From assembly GCF_007197775.1 (NCBI RefSeq), contig NZ_CP041638.1:2418001-2482000 (forward strand): a stretch of DNA of 64,000 nt. Direction: 5' to 3'. A model generated the notes under the pieces. The model was not told the origin of the DNA. It made no database searches and saw only the letters and a program-made list of their open reading frames with translations. Source of the stretch: Thalassotalea sp. PS06. GTDB taxonomy: Bacteria > Pseudomonadota > Gammaproteobacteria > Enterobacterales > Alteromonadaceae. The position numbers and the translations under genes were made by a program. This document shows, in pieces, positions 7,985-16,998 of the stretch (positions within the stretch are counted from its first letter, which is position 1; each line of letters starts with the position of its first letter).

Positions 7985-10111
7985 TTAATAACAAGTCTTA
8001 TCATTATCTGCCATAGCGACTAATGCTTCACACGGCGCAAAATGCTCACCATACTGGCTCTGGAACTGATTAAGTTTTTCAACCACAGTTTTCGCCCCTA
8101 AGCTGTCCAGATATCGGAATGGACCGCCAAGGAATGGCGGGAAGCCGATACCAAAAATGGTACCAATATCACCATCACGACAATTGCGAATAATTCCTTC
8201 ATCAAGACAGCGTACGGCTTCGTTAACCATCAACAAAACACAACGTTCGCTAATTTCCTGTTCAGAAAACTTAGCTTGTGGCGTCACATTCAACAGGCTA
8301 TACACCTGCTCATCAACCGCCTTGCCTTGCTTTGATTTTTTACCGGTATAAAGATAAAAACCTTTTTTGGTTTTCTTACCCTTACGGTTGTCATCAATTA
8401 GTTTATTGAAAGCTTCTGGCGCGCGGAATCGTTCGCCAAGCTCTGCTTCTAAGATTGGGCTGATCTTGGCGCCAATATCAATACCAACCTCATCAAGAAG
8501 TTTGATAGGCCCGACCGGGAAGCCAAAATTAACTAAAGCGCGATCAATCTTTTCAATCGGCTCACCGGATAACAGGATATTCGCCGCTTCATTTACATAG
8601 GGCGCGAGGATCCGGTTAACGTAAAAACCAGCTTTATCTTTCACAACAATTGGTGTCTTGCCTTGTTTTTTAGCAAGCGCCACAGTGGTTGAGATAGTTT
8701 CATCAGAAGTTTTATCGTGGGCAATAATTTCAGCCAACGGCATTTTATCCACTGGCGAGAAGTAATGCAGACCAATGACATTTTCCGGCGCCTTGGCATT
8801 GGCAGCAATCTGACCAATCGGTAATGATGATGTATTTGAGGCGAAAATTACCCCTGGTTTGCAGTTTGCTTCAATATCCGCAACCATTTGCTGTTTTAAC
8901 GCCAAATCTTCAAATACCGCTTCAATAATAACATCGGCTTGTTTGAAACCGCTGTAATCGGTAGAACCGCTGACCATGTTCAGCTGTTTTTGCATTACAC
9001 TTTTCTTGATAAAGCGGCGTTTAACTTTCTTGTTTAATAGGTCAAAGCTGTACTTCAGCGCATTGCTGATACCGGTATGATTGATATCCTTTATACGCAC
9101 TGGCAACTTGGCATTATTTACCGTTACATAAGCGATACCACCACCCATTAAGCCGCCGCCTAGCACGCCAACGTGATTTACATCCGCTGGTTCAACGCCG
9201 TCAACGCCTGTTTCTTTCTTCATTTCCGTAGTTGCGAAAAACAGATTACGTAGCTGCTTTGATTCATTGGTTTTAACCAAACGACCAAAATGCTCGGCTT
9301 CACGAGCCAAACCTTTGGCACGGCCCTTTTCAATACCAACGCGAATCGCATCAATAATTTTTAATGGTGCTGGGTAATTGCCTTTGGTTTTAGACAATAC
9401 CGTTTTTGTCGCCTGATCGAATACTAATTTACGACCCCATGGATTTGAGTCCAGGGCTTTTTCGACAAATGGCGCTTTACGCTTTTTCGCTTTCTTGCCA
9501 CTTAGTGCTAACTCTTCTGCCACTTTCAACAGGACAGAACGAGGCACCATATCGCTGACAAGACCGGCTTTCAACGCCTGTTTCGGACGCAGGTGCTTCC
9601 CCGTTAGCATCATATCTAAAGCTTTTTGCAAGCCAACGATTGCTGGCAGGCGTTGAGTACCGCCACTACCTGGTAACAAACCAAGTTGCACTTCCGGTAA
9701 ACCTAGAACGGTTTTGTTGTCATCACTACAGACCCGTTGATGACACGCCATCGCTAACTCCAGACCGCCACCAAGGCACGGTCCATGAATGGCGGCGATT
9801 ACCGGGATGGATAGTGCTTCAATCTGATCAAAGATTGCCTGCCCCTGAGCGGCAATTTCTGTCGCCTGCTCTGCAGTATCACAGGCGTCAAGCATAGTGA
9901 TGTCTGCACCAGCAATAAAGGAATTATCCTTGCCACTGTATACCACCAATCCTTTAATCGAATTATCACTTTTAATTTTTTCAAGGACGGTGGAGAATTC
10001 ATCGGCAAATTCGGCGCGCAATGTATTCATGGTCTCCCCGACCACGTCCATTTTCAAAAACGCTATGCCGTTATCCTGGCGCTCTAGGGTAAATGTTGAA
10101 TTATTTTCCAT
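7985..10111 (-). CDS. fadJ: Fatty acid oxidation complex alpha subunit (enoyl-CoA hydratase / 3-hydroxyacyl-CoA dehydrogenase)
   Basis: A 708-residue bifunctional enzyme of beta-oxidation. The N-terminal crotonase domain (about 1-190) has the oxyanion segment GAD near 68-70 and the two catalytic glutamates in GGGLELA (E118) and LPEVQLG (E140). The dehydrogenase part begins with a Rossmann motif [11 protein letters not shown] near 317 and has [15 protein letters not shown] holding the catalytic His near 450, then two C-terminal HAD domains. It hydrates enoyl-CoA and oxidises L-3-hydroxyacyl-CoA with NAD, handing the product to FadI encoded 5 bases upstream. The length and pairing with fadI favour FadJ over FadB. 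It is probably repressed by FadR through the operator upstream of fadI. Confidence 0.96.
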   Translation of the reverse strand: MENNSTFTLERQDNGIAFLKMDVVGETMNTLRAEFADEFSTVLEKIKSDNSIKGLVVYSGKDNSFIAGADITMLDACDTAEQATEIAAQGQAIFDQIEALSIPVIAAIHGPCLGGGLELAMACHQRVCSDDNKTVLGLPEVQLGLLPGSGGTQRLPAIVGLQKALDMMLTGKHLRPKQALKAGLVSDMVPRSVLLKVAEELALSGKKAKKRKAPFVEKALDSNPWGRKLVFDQATKTVLSKTKGNYPAPLKIIDAIRVGIEKGRAKGLAREAEHFGRLVKTNESKQLRNLFFATTEMKKETGVDGVEPADVNHVGVLGGGLMGGGIAYVTVNNAKLPVRIKDINHTGISNALKYSFDLLNKKVKRRFIKKSVMQKQLNMVSGSTDYSGFKQADVIIEAVFEDLALKQQMVADIEANCKPGVIFASNTSSLPIGQIAANAKAPENVIGLHYFSPVDKMPLAEIIAHDKTSDETISTTVALAKKQGKTPIVVKDKAGFYVNRILAPYVNEAANILLSGEPIEKIDRALVNFGFPVGPIKLLDEVGIDIGAKISPILEAELGERFRAPEAFNKLIDDNRKGKKTKKGFYLYTGKKSKQGKAVDEQVYSLLNVTPQAKFSEQEISERCVLLMVNEAVRCLDEGIIRNCRDGDIGTIFGIGFPPFLGGPFRYLDSLGAKTVVEKLNQFQSQYGEHFAPCEALVAMADNDKTCY

Positions 10112-10116
10112 TGTTA

Positions 10117-11427
10117 TTACTCCACTTCCAGAATCATAGCGGCGCCTAAACCACCGGCCGCACAGGCGGTAGTCAGACCAAGACCTCCGCCACGACGTTT
10201 CAGCTCGTTTAAGGTTTGGGTAATCAATCGTGCGCCAGTTGCGGCGAACGGATGACCATAGGCCAAAGAGCCACCAAGAACGTTAAACTTATCCATATCG
10301 ATTTCACCGATGGCTTTGTCCTGCCCAAGCTTTTCCTGGGCAAACTTAGTGCTGCCGAACATCTTCATATTGGCAAGTGCCTGCGCTGCGAACGCTTCAT
10401 GCATCTCGATAAGGTCTAAATCCGCAAGCGTCAGCCCGGCACGTTTAAGAGCAAGAGGTGTTGCGTAGGATGGTCCCATTAGCATATCTTCCCAGACATC
10501 TATTGCCGTAAACGCATAAGAGCGGATAAACCCGAGAATGTCATAACCCAGTTCTTTAGCGCGGCTTTCACGCATCAGCAATACCGCTGCGGCACCGTCA
10601 GTTAAAGGCGTAGAGTTAGCAGCAGTTACCGAGCCGTGTTTGCGATCAAACACCGGGCGTAAACGCGCATAGCCTGAAAGTTCAGAGTTATCGCGGAAAC
10701 AGTTATCTTTATCGATAAAGGTTTTAAAAGGTTCAGGGTGCGCTGCCATGACTTCATCGGCAAGTACGCCTGACGCCCAGGTCTTAGAGGCCAATGTGTG
10801 CGAGCGGTGTGCCAATTCATCCTGAGCCTGGCGACTGATTTCATGGGTCTTGGCCATTTGTTCTGCCGTCTGTCCCATCGACAAGCCTGTCGAATACTCG
10901 GCAACCGCCGGAGGTACCGGTAAAATATCTTTAAATTTCAGACCGGAGATTAATTTCATTCGCTGCGAAAAGGTTTTCGCCTTTGATAAATCAAGAAGCG
11001 TGCGAGCAAACTTTTTGGAAACACCAATTGGATTTACCGACGTCGAATCCGCACCGCCAGCAATACCAACATCAATATTACCTACCAGGATAGATTCAGC
11101 GACATTTACTGTAGATTGAAAACTGGTAGCACAGGCTCTCGATACACTGTATGCATCGGTATTTACCTGCATTTGCGTACCAAGTACGATTTCACGGGCA
11201 ATATTTGGTGCCTCAGGCATTTGTACTACCTGACCAAATACCAATTGCTCAACAAGCGCGGGATCCAAATCATTTTTAGCAATAAGTTCGTTTACTACCA
11301 TCTTGCCTAGGTCTACGGCAGGAACGCCATGAAAGGCGGTTGCCTGTTTTGCAAATGGCGTTCTTAGACCCGCGACAATCGCGACGCGGTCTCCGCCTGC
11401 TGTTTTCAGGCTTTGCATTGATGTCAT
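10117..11427 (-). CDS. fadI: 3-ketoacyl-CoA thiolase
   Basis: A 436-residue thiolase, the beta subunit of the FadIJ complex; it cleaves 3-ketoacyl-CoA with CoA to release acetyl-CoA. Seen in the sequence: the nucleophile Cys99 in [10 protein letters not shown], the [11 protein letters not shown] segment with its catalytic His, [10 protein letters not shown], and the second catalytic Cys in [10 protein letters not shown] near the end. The length of about 436 matches FadI rather than the shorter FadA (about 390). It is the first gene of the fadIJ operon, and a FadR-like palindrome lies 16-33 bases before its start codon. Confidence 0.96.
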   Translation of the reverse strand: MTSMQSLKTAGGDRVAIVAGLRTPFAKQATAFHGVPAVDLGKMVVNELIAKNDLDPALVEQLVFGQVVQMPEAPNIAREIVLGTQMQVNTDAYSVSRACATSFQSTVNVAESILVGNIDVGIAGGADSTSVNPIGVSKKFARTLLDLSKAKTFSQRMKLISGLKFKDILPVPPAVAEYSTGLSMGQTAEQMAKTHEISRQAQDELAHRSHTLASKTWASGVLADEVMAAHPEPFKTFIDKDNCFRDNSELSGYARLRPVFDRKHGSVTAANSTPLTDGAAAVLLMRESRAKELGYDILGFIRSYAFTAIDVWEDMLMGPSYATPLALKRAGLTLADLDLIEMHEAFAAQALANMKMFGSTKFAQEKLGQDKAIGEIDMDKFNVLGGSLAYGHPFAATGARLITQTLNELKRRGGGLGLTTACAAGGLGAAMILEVE

Positions 11428-11442
11428 TATAATTCCTTATTC

Positions 11443-11460
11443 AAAGAGGTCTGACCTGAT
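11443..11460 (-). promoter_or_regulatory. Candidate FadR operator upstream of fadIJ
   Basis: The core AGGTCTGACCT (11447-11457) is a perfect inverted repeat around one base and matches the centre of the FadR box (TGGTCNGACCA/NTGTT type). It lies just before fadI, where a repressor released by long-chain acyl-CoA would be expected. The outer bases match less well than in the Escherichia coli consensus. Confidence 0.6.
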
Positions 11461-11620
11461 CATAAATTGATTCTATCTATTAAATAAAAAAATGAAAAGT
11501 CTTGATTTCGAAATACCTGTAGCCATATATTCAGTTAATTAAGTATAGAAACATTTCACGCCAGCCAGACACTTGCGCTGAGGCCGTGGTACTTCAAGGT
11601 TCAGGAAAATAATTATTATT

Positions 11621-12577
11621 ATGACAGTTGAATACTTTTCCTCTTTAAAAGAACATCTTAGTGAACAAATTATTGGCCAACGAGAACTCGTTGAAAACTT
11701 ACTGATAGCCCTGCTTGCAGATGGTCATCTCATTGTTGAAGGTCCTCCGGGACTCGCAAAAACCCGCGCCGTTAATGCCCTTGCTCAGGGTCTTGATGCC
11801 GAGTTCCATCGTATCCAGTTTACTCCGGATTTATTACCTGCCGACTTGACGGGTACCGATATCTATCGCCCAGAAGATGGCAGCTTTGTGTTTCAGCAAG
11901 GTCCCCTGTTCCAAAACCTTATACTCGCCGACGAGATCAACCGTGCTCCGGCTAAGGTCCAGTCCGCTCTATTAGAAGCCATGGCTGAAGGACAGGTAAC
12001 GGTAGGTAAAACCACTTATCAATTGCCCGACCTTTTTCTCGTTATGGCAACTCAAAATCCATTAGAGCAGGAAGGTACGTATCCATTGCCTGAAGCCCAG
12101 CTAGACCGATTCCTGATGCATTTGGAGATCGATTATCCTGATGCCGCCAGTGAACTGGATATCCTGCGCCTAAACAGAGGTGAGGCTCTTAAACAAAAGT
12201 CCGAACCCAATACCATTATTGCCCAGGAGACCATATTCGCGGCTCGTCGCGAAGTAATGGAGATCTATTTAGCCCCGGTATTAGAGCAATACATCGTTGA
12301 TTTGATTATGGCCACTCGCCAACCAGAGAAGTACGACGCACAATTAGCTAACTGGCTTGCCTATGGAGCCAGCCCTCGTGCAACTATCGCTTTAGATCGT
12401 TGCGCCCGTGCCCGTGCCTGGTTAAATGGTCGCGACTTTGTCAGCCCGGAAGATATTCAGGCGGTATTTCATAACGTCCTGAGACATCGTCTCTTGCTGA
12501 CGTACCAGGCCGAAGCGGAAGGCATTAGCACCAACAAAGTACTGGATCACATCTTAAACCTAGTGGCTGTCGGTTAA
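11621..12577 (+). CDS. MoxR-family AAA ATPase
   Basis: A 318-residue AAA+ ATPase of the MoxR type, a chaperone-like partner of VWA-domain proteins. Walker A is GPPGLAKT (41-48) and Walker B is LILADEINR (101-109); the sensor region MATQNPLEQEGTYPLPEAQLDRF is also clear, followed by a C-terminal lid. It heads an operon of six genes whose products combine an ATPase, a DUF58 protein, two VWA membrane proteins and BatD. The ATG at 11621 is preceded by a weak ribosome site. MoxR-Bat operons are linked to envelope stress tolerance in other bacteria; the exact task here is unknown. Confidence 0.94.
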   Translation: MTVEYFSSLKEHLSEQIIGQRELVENLLIALLADGHLIVEGPPGLAKTRAVNALAQGLDAEFHRIQFTPDLLPADLTGTDIYRPEDGSFVFQQGPLFQNLILADEINRAPAKVQSALLEAMAEGQVTVGKTTYQLPDLFLVMATQNPLEQEGTYPLPEAQLDRFLMHLEIDYPDAASELDILRLNRGEALKQKSEPNTIIAQETIFAARREVMEIYLAPVLEQYIVDLIMATRQPEKYDAQLANWLAYGASPRATIALDRCARARAWLNGRDFVSPEDIQAVFHNVLRHRLLLTYQAEAEGISTNKVLDHILNLVAVG

Positions 12578-12595
12578 CCTGGGAGTTACTAACTC

Positions 12596-13582
12596 ATGTG
12601 GTTTAACAAGATAGACGATTCCATTAACCATGCCGATATCGAGCAGCAACTGGCCGCTTTAGCCAGTGATGGCGTGCACTTGTCGATTAATGAGCTGCTC
12701 TATTATCAGGGCAAAGTATCATTAATCGATTTAGCGCCCACAAAAGCGCTCCATGGTCAGTTAGCCGGCAACTATCTGGCGCGCACCAAAGGCCGCGGTA
12801 TGGAATTCGACGAAGTCCGTCATTATCAAAATGGTGACGACATCAGGGCTATTGACTGGCGAGTAACTGCGCGCACAGGAAAGACCCATACCAAGCTATT
12901 TCGTGAAGAAGTTGAACGACCAGTACTTATTGCCACCGATCTTGGTAATTCCATGTATTTTGGCTCTCGGTTATTATTTAAGTCGATTCAGGCGGCCCAC
13001 GTTGCCGCGCTGTTATCCTGGCATGCGAGCAAACGCGGCGACCGCTTAGGCGGTTTGGTATTTAATCAAACCAGTCATATGGAATTGAAACCGAAAAGCC
13101 GTCAGAAAGGGGTTTTACACTATCTTCACGCGCTGGAAGAATTACACCAGCTGCAATCGACAGAGAACACCGACAATCAATATTTTTACGATAATTGCCT
13201 GCGTTTGAAACAAATAGCTAAACCCGGAGCACTGATATACCTGATCACCGATGGTTATCATTTTGACAGCCGGGCGATCAAGCCATTGAATCAGATCAGC
13301 CAACATTGTGAACTGGTCATTTGTCACATCCACGATCCAATGGAATTGAAACTGCCGGATTTTCATCAGAAAACGTCGGTCGCTCTGACCAATGGCGAGG
13401 ATGAGTTACAACTGACATTGGGTGACAAGAAAACTGCACACAGATACCAGTCGCAGGCTGACAAAAGAATCTCCCAGTTACAGGCATTATTTCGCAAAGC
13501 AGGAGCCCGGTTTATATCATTCTCAGCCGGAGAAAGTTTAGAACAACAGTTGAAATCAGGAGTAGTATCTTGGATCCCTTAG
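12596..13582 (+). CDS. DUF58 domain protein of the MoxR-Bat operon
   Basis: A 328-residue protein without membrane segments. The DUF58 signature is seen as GRGMEFDEVRHYQNGDD followed by IRAIDWRVTAR (about 66-95), and a VWA-like fold follows with LIATDLGNSMYFG (about 112) and YLITDGYHFDS. It starts 18 bases after moxR with a GGGAG site and its end overlaps the next gene by 13 bases. In this operon type it is thought to be a soluble partner of the MoxR ATPase. The assignment to the family is secure; the biochemical role is not known. Confidence 0.92.
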   Translation: MWFNKIDDSINHADIEQQLAALASDGVHLSINELLYYQGKVSLIDLAPTKALHGQLAGNYLARTKGRGMEFDEVRHYQNGDDIRAIDWRVTARTGKTHTKLFREEVERPVLIATDLGNSMYFGSRLLFKSIQAAHVAALLSWHASKRGDRLGGLVFNQTSHMELKPKSRQKGVLHYLHALEELHQLQSTENTDNQYFYDNCLRLKQIAKPGALIYLITDGYHFDSRAIKPLNQISQHCELVICHIHDPMELKLPDFHQKTSVALTNGEDELQLTLGDKKTAHRYQSQADKRISQLQALFRKAGARFISFSAGESLEQQLKSGVVSWIP

Positions 13583-14058
13583 CGCAATTAAAGGATATCC
13601 ATTTACCTGAAGCTATCCCAATTTGGCCTCTGGCCCCAGGTTGGTGGATATTAATTATTTGTATTCTCGTGGCCATTGCTTACGCCACTCAAAGGTATCT
13701 GAAGCAAAGACGTTTTTGGCAGGTTAAGCGCCAGGGCCTTGCTTATTTGTTGGCATCAGACTCTCTCAGTAGTGAGCAGTCATTAACCACGTTAAAATGG
13801 GTATGCCTGCACTATTTTCAGCGAGAAAAGGTGGCAAGTTTACACGGTGAATCCCTGTTACGCTTCTTTTTAAAACAGCTTCCAACCGAGATCCAGCCAA
13901 AATTCCGAGTGCTGGCACAAAATGCCATCGTCGAACACTATCGCAAAAATGATCACGATATCTATGCGCCTGAAATTCACAAAGCAGCGATACTTTTTTG
14001 TCAGCATGCCGATTTAACAAACAACAATAACAATGACTTAAAAGGAGGTGAACAATGA
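13570..14058 (+). CDS. DUF4381 membrane protein
   Basis: A 162-residue protein with one membrane segment near residues 26-42 (WWILIICILVAIAYA), a basic stretch after it and a soluble C-terminal domain. It fits DUF4381, a regular member of moxR-bat operons. The TTG start at 13570 overlaps the end of the DUF58 gene; AGGAG at 13557-13561 sits at good spacing and decides this start. Its stop codon overlaps the next start as ATGA, which points to translational coupling. The N-terminal DPLAQLKDIHLPEAIPIWPLAPGWW pattern is typical of the family. Confidence 0.9.
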   Translation: MDPLAQLKDIHLPEAIPIWPLAPGWWILIICILVAIAYATQRYLKQRRFWQVKRQGLAYLLASDSLSSEQSLTTLKWVCLHYFQREKVASLHGESLLRFFLKQLPTEIQPKFRVLAQNAIVEHYRKNDHDIYAPEIHKAAILFCQHADLTNNNNNDLKGGEQ

Positions 14059-15074
14059 TCACCTTCGCCTGGCCGTGGTTAGCGCTTTGCCTGCCATTGC
14101 CTTTTATTATCGCTAAGCTTCTGCCACCTCGGGCACAGACAAACTCGGCGTTAAAAGTCCCCTTTACTCTGCCGGAGGTCCGCAGTGGTAACTACATGGC
14201 GAATAACCGTAACCTGCCGCTACCGATATTTATCAGCCTATGGTGTTTATTCGTACTGGCATTGACTCGTCCTCAATGGCTTGGCGAGCCAGTGCCGATA
14301 GCAAGCGAAAGCCGAGAGATGATGATCGCCGTTGATTTATCCGGCAGTATGCAAATTGAAGATATGGAGCTCAATGGCCGGCAAATAAATCGTCTGGAGA
14401 TGCTCAAAACTCTGCTTGGTGACTTTATTGAACGCCGCCAGGGTGATCGACTTGGACTGATCTTGTTCGCTGACGATGCCTATATGCAAACACCTATGAC
14501 CTATGACCGACAAACCGTTAAGCAAATGCTAGATGAGGCGGTTATTGGCCTTGTGGGGCAGAAAACCGCTATCGGCGATGCTATTGCCTTGTCAGTAAAA
14601 CGTTTTTTAAACAAGGAAGACTCGAATCGGGTATTAGTATTACTAACCGATGGGCAGAATACATCCGGAAAAGTGACTCCAGATCAGGCTCTGGAAGTAG
14701 CTGTCGCCAATGATGTAACCATTTACACCATTGGCATAGGCGCGGAAGTGATGATGGAGCGCTCCTTGTTTGGTAACCGTAAGGTCAATCCTTCCAGAGA
14801 TCTCGACGAGGGCAGCTTACAACATATCGCCAAACAAACCGATGGTAGCTACTTTCGTGCCACCGATAGCGCGTCAATGAGTCGAATTTATCAGATGCTG
14901 GACCAGCTTGAACCGGTAGAACAAGAGCAGCAACAAATGCGCCCTCTTACCGCATTATTTTATTACCCATTAGCGCTTATTATGATCATCATCATCGGAC
15001 TGTGTCTGCTGCCAACACTCAGTGCTTTGTATCAGGCAGTCCGCCAACCACGAGGAGCTAATAATGTTAGATAA
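14055..15074 (+). CDS. batA: BatA-like VWA-domain membrane protein
   Basis: A 339-residue aerotolerance-type protein. Membrane segments lie near 5-22 and 55-70 and at the C-terminus (about 303-325), with a von Willebrand A domain between. The metal-binding MIDAS motif is intact: DLSGS at 94-98, a later Thr in QKTAIGD and the Asp in LLTDGQN. It overlaps the previous gene by ATGA and has an excellent AAGGAGGTG ribosome site. It should sit in the inner membrane with the VWA domain outside and act with BatB, BatD and MoxR. The symbol follows the family name and is not proof of an oxygen-tolerance role. Confidence 0.9.
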   Translation: MITFAWPWLALCLPLPFIIAKLLPPRAQTNSALKVPFTLPEVRSGNYMANNRNLPLPIFISLWCLFVLALTRPQWLGEPVPIASESREMMIAVDLSGSMQIEDMELNGRQINRLEMLKTLLGDFIERRQGDRLGLILFADDAYMQTPMTYDRQTVKQMLDEAVIGLVGQKTAIGDAIALSVKRFLNKEDSNRVLVLLTDGQNTSGKVTPDQALEVAVANDVTIYTIGIGAEVMMERSLFGNRKVNPSRDLDEGSLQHIAKQTDGSYFRATDSASMSRIYQMLDQLEPVEQEQQQMRPLTALFYYPLALIMIIIIGLCLLPTLSALYQAVRQPRGANNVR

Positions 15075-16998
15075 CTTTCATTTCCTTCGCCCTTTGTGGT
15101 TACTGGCATTTTTCGCACTGCTGTACGTGATATGGCAACTTAAAAAGCTCAAAGTTGCAAACTCGGCCTGGCAGCGGGTTGTACCAAAACATTTAAATAA
15201 AGTATTGTTATCCACGAATGGTGAGGCCAAGCCATTAGCTTTATTGCCAATCGTTGTTCTTGGTAGCCTGTTGATCGTCGCCATGGCCGGACCGACCTGG
15301 AAAAAGCTTCCCCAACCGGTTTATCAAACTGACAAAGCATCGGTAATTGTCATGGATATGTCGTTTTCCATGTTGGCAACCGACACTAAACCCAACCGCC
15401 TTACCCGAGCCCGATTCAAAGCCCTCGATTTGCTCGAAAAATTGTCAGACGGTGATGTCGCCCTTATCGCTTATGCGGGTGATGCATTTGTTATCAGCCC
15501 GCTGACCGAAGATATTAACAACATCCGCTTGTTACTTCCGTCGCTAACGCCGCAAATTATGCCGGAATTAGGCTCAAACCCCTACCCTGCTCTCATTTTG
15601 GCCAATGACATGTTGGCCAATGCAGGATACAACAAAGGCGATATTTACTGGCTAACCGACGGTATTGACGGGGACGACCTGCAAGACATTAACGAATTTA
15701 GCCGGGACAATGAGCATAGTATCAATATTCTTGGTATTGGCACCGAACAGGGGGCGCCCATCACATTGGAAAATGGTGAGTTAATGCGGGACCGCGGTGG
15801 TAATATCGTTATCCCGAAACTTAACGCCCGCCTTCTCGCAGGAATTAGTGAGCGTAATGACGGCATTTTCCAGTCCATTCGGAATGATGATGAAGATATC
15901 AGTCGCCTCGCCAATAATGATCGGGTTTTAACGGCTGCAGAAAAACAGGAGCAGCAGATGCAGGGCGACCAATGGCAGGAATTCGGGCCCTATCTACTGC
16001 TAATCGCTTTACCAGTATTATTATTGTATTGCCGCAAAGGCGTATTATTGGCAGTACCGTTAGTACTCACCACATCTTTATGCATCTCAGAGCCAGTTCA
16101 GGCTTCAATTTGGGATGATCTTTGGAAACGAAGCGACCAGCAGGCGCAGGATAAATTTTCTGAAAAAGACTTTTCAGGTGCCGCCGAACAATTTCAGCAA
16201 CCCAACTGGAAAGCTTCTGCGCTTTACAAAGCGGGAGAATATGAGCAGGCCTTAGAGGCTTTCAATGCTCTCGAAGGAACCGATGCGGTGTACAACCGCG
16301 GCAACACTTTAGCCCAGTTACAACGATTTGAAGATGCCATTACCGCTTACGATGAGGTACTGGCGCAGCAACCGGAGCACCAGGATGCGCTAGCGAACAA
16401 AGCCCTTGTTGAACAGTTGATGCAACAACAGGAACAACAAAACCAAGATCAGAATCAAGATCAGAATCAGCAAAACCAAGATCAACAGAATCAGGACCAA
16501 CAGAACCAAAACCAGCAAAACTCAGAGCAACAAAATCAAGATCAGTCAAACCCGGATCAACAAAACCAGGATCAACAAAACCAGGACCAGCAGAATCAGG
16601 ACCAACAGGACCAGCAGAGTCAGGACCAACAGGACCAGAATCAACAGGACCAGGACCAGCAACAGCAAAATCAGGATCAACAAAATCAGGATCAACAAAA
16701 TTCACCAAACCAGCAACAAAGTGAAGAAGACCCTGACTCTGAGCAACGAGAACAAGAAGCTCAGGGTGCAAATCAGACAGAGCAAGACCAGCAACAGGAT
16801 AAATCTGAGGAGCCTGGGCAAGCGAAGGAATCTCAGGCACAGTTAACTGAGCAAGAGTTGGAACAGCAACAAAAACATCAACAGATTTTAAAAAAGGTTA
16901 CCGATGACCCGAATTTATTGCTTAGAAACAAGATGCGACTCGAATACCGTAAACGTCGCCAAAATCGAAGTAGTATTGGAGTAACAGAAAAGTGGTAA
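15064..16998 (+). CDS. batB: BatB/BatC-like VWA and TPR membrane protein with Gln/Asn/Asp-rich linker
   Basis: A 644-residue protein: membrane segments near 8-24 and 60-75, a VWA domain with MIDAS DMSFS (98-102), another membrane segment near 310-330, then tetratricopeptide repeats (about 370-450). A low-complexity tract (about 456-555) follows, built almost only of Q, N and D in units such as QNQDQ. The start is taken as ATG 15064, with GGAG just upstream and an 11-base overlap with batA, rather than a frame opening 14 codons earlier. The TPR half corresponds to BatC of other species, so this is a BatB-BatC fusion. The Q/N/D tract is probably a flexible linker in the periplasm or cytoplasm. 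Confidence 0.9.
   Translation: MLDNFHFLRPLWLLAFFALLYVIWQLKKLKVANSAWQRVVPKHLNKVLLSTNGEAKPLALLPIVVLGSLLIVAMAGPTWKKLPQPVYQTDKASVIVMDMSFSMLATDTKPNRLTRARFKALDLLEKLSDGDVALIAYAGDAFVISPLTEDINNIRLLLPSLTPQIMPELGSNPYPALILANDMLANAGYNKGDIYWLTDGIDGDDLQDINEFSRDNEHSINILGIGTEQGAPITLENGELMRDRGGNIVIPKLNARLLAGISERNDGIFQSIRNDDEDISRLANNDRVLTAAEKQEQQMQGDQWQEFGPYLLLIALPVLLLYCRKGVLLAVPLVLTTSLCISEPVQASIWDDLWKRSDQQAQDKFSEKDFSGAAEQFQQPNWKASALYKAGEYEQALEAFNALEGTDAVYNRGNTLAQLQRFEDAITAYDEVLAQQPEHQDALANKALVEQLMQQQEQQNQDQNQDQNQQNQDQQNQDQQNQNQQNSEQQNQDQSNPDQQNQDQQNQDQQNQDQQDQQSQDQQDQNQQDQDQQQQNQDQQNQDQQNSPNQQQSEEDPDSEQREQEAQGANQTEQDQQQDKSEEPGQAKESQAQLTEQELEQQQKHQQILKKVTDDPNLLLRNKMRLEYRKRRQNRSSIGVTEKW

Noticed and set aside
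15022-15063. Upstream extension of batB
   Set aside because: ATG 15064 has the GGAG site and gives the expected N-terminal membrane segment; the extension lies inside batA.
16340-16840. Minus-strand frame of 166 residues opposite the Gln-rich tract of batB
   Set aside because: It is the mirror of a low-complexity CAR/AAY/GAY coding tract and has no independent start signals.
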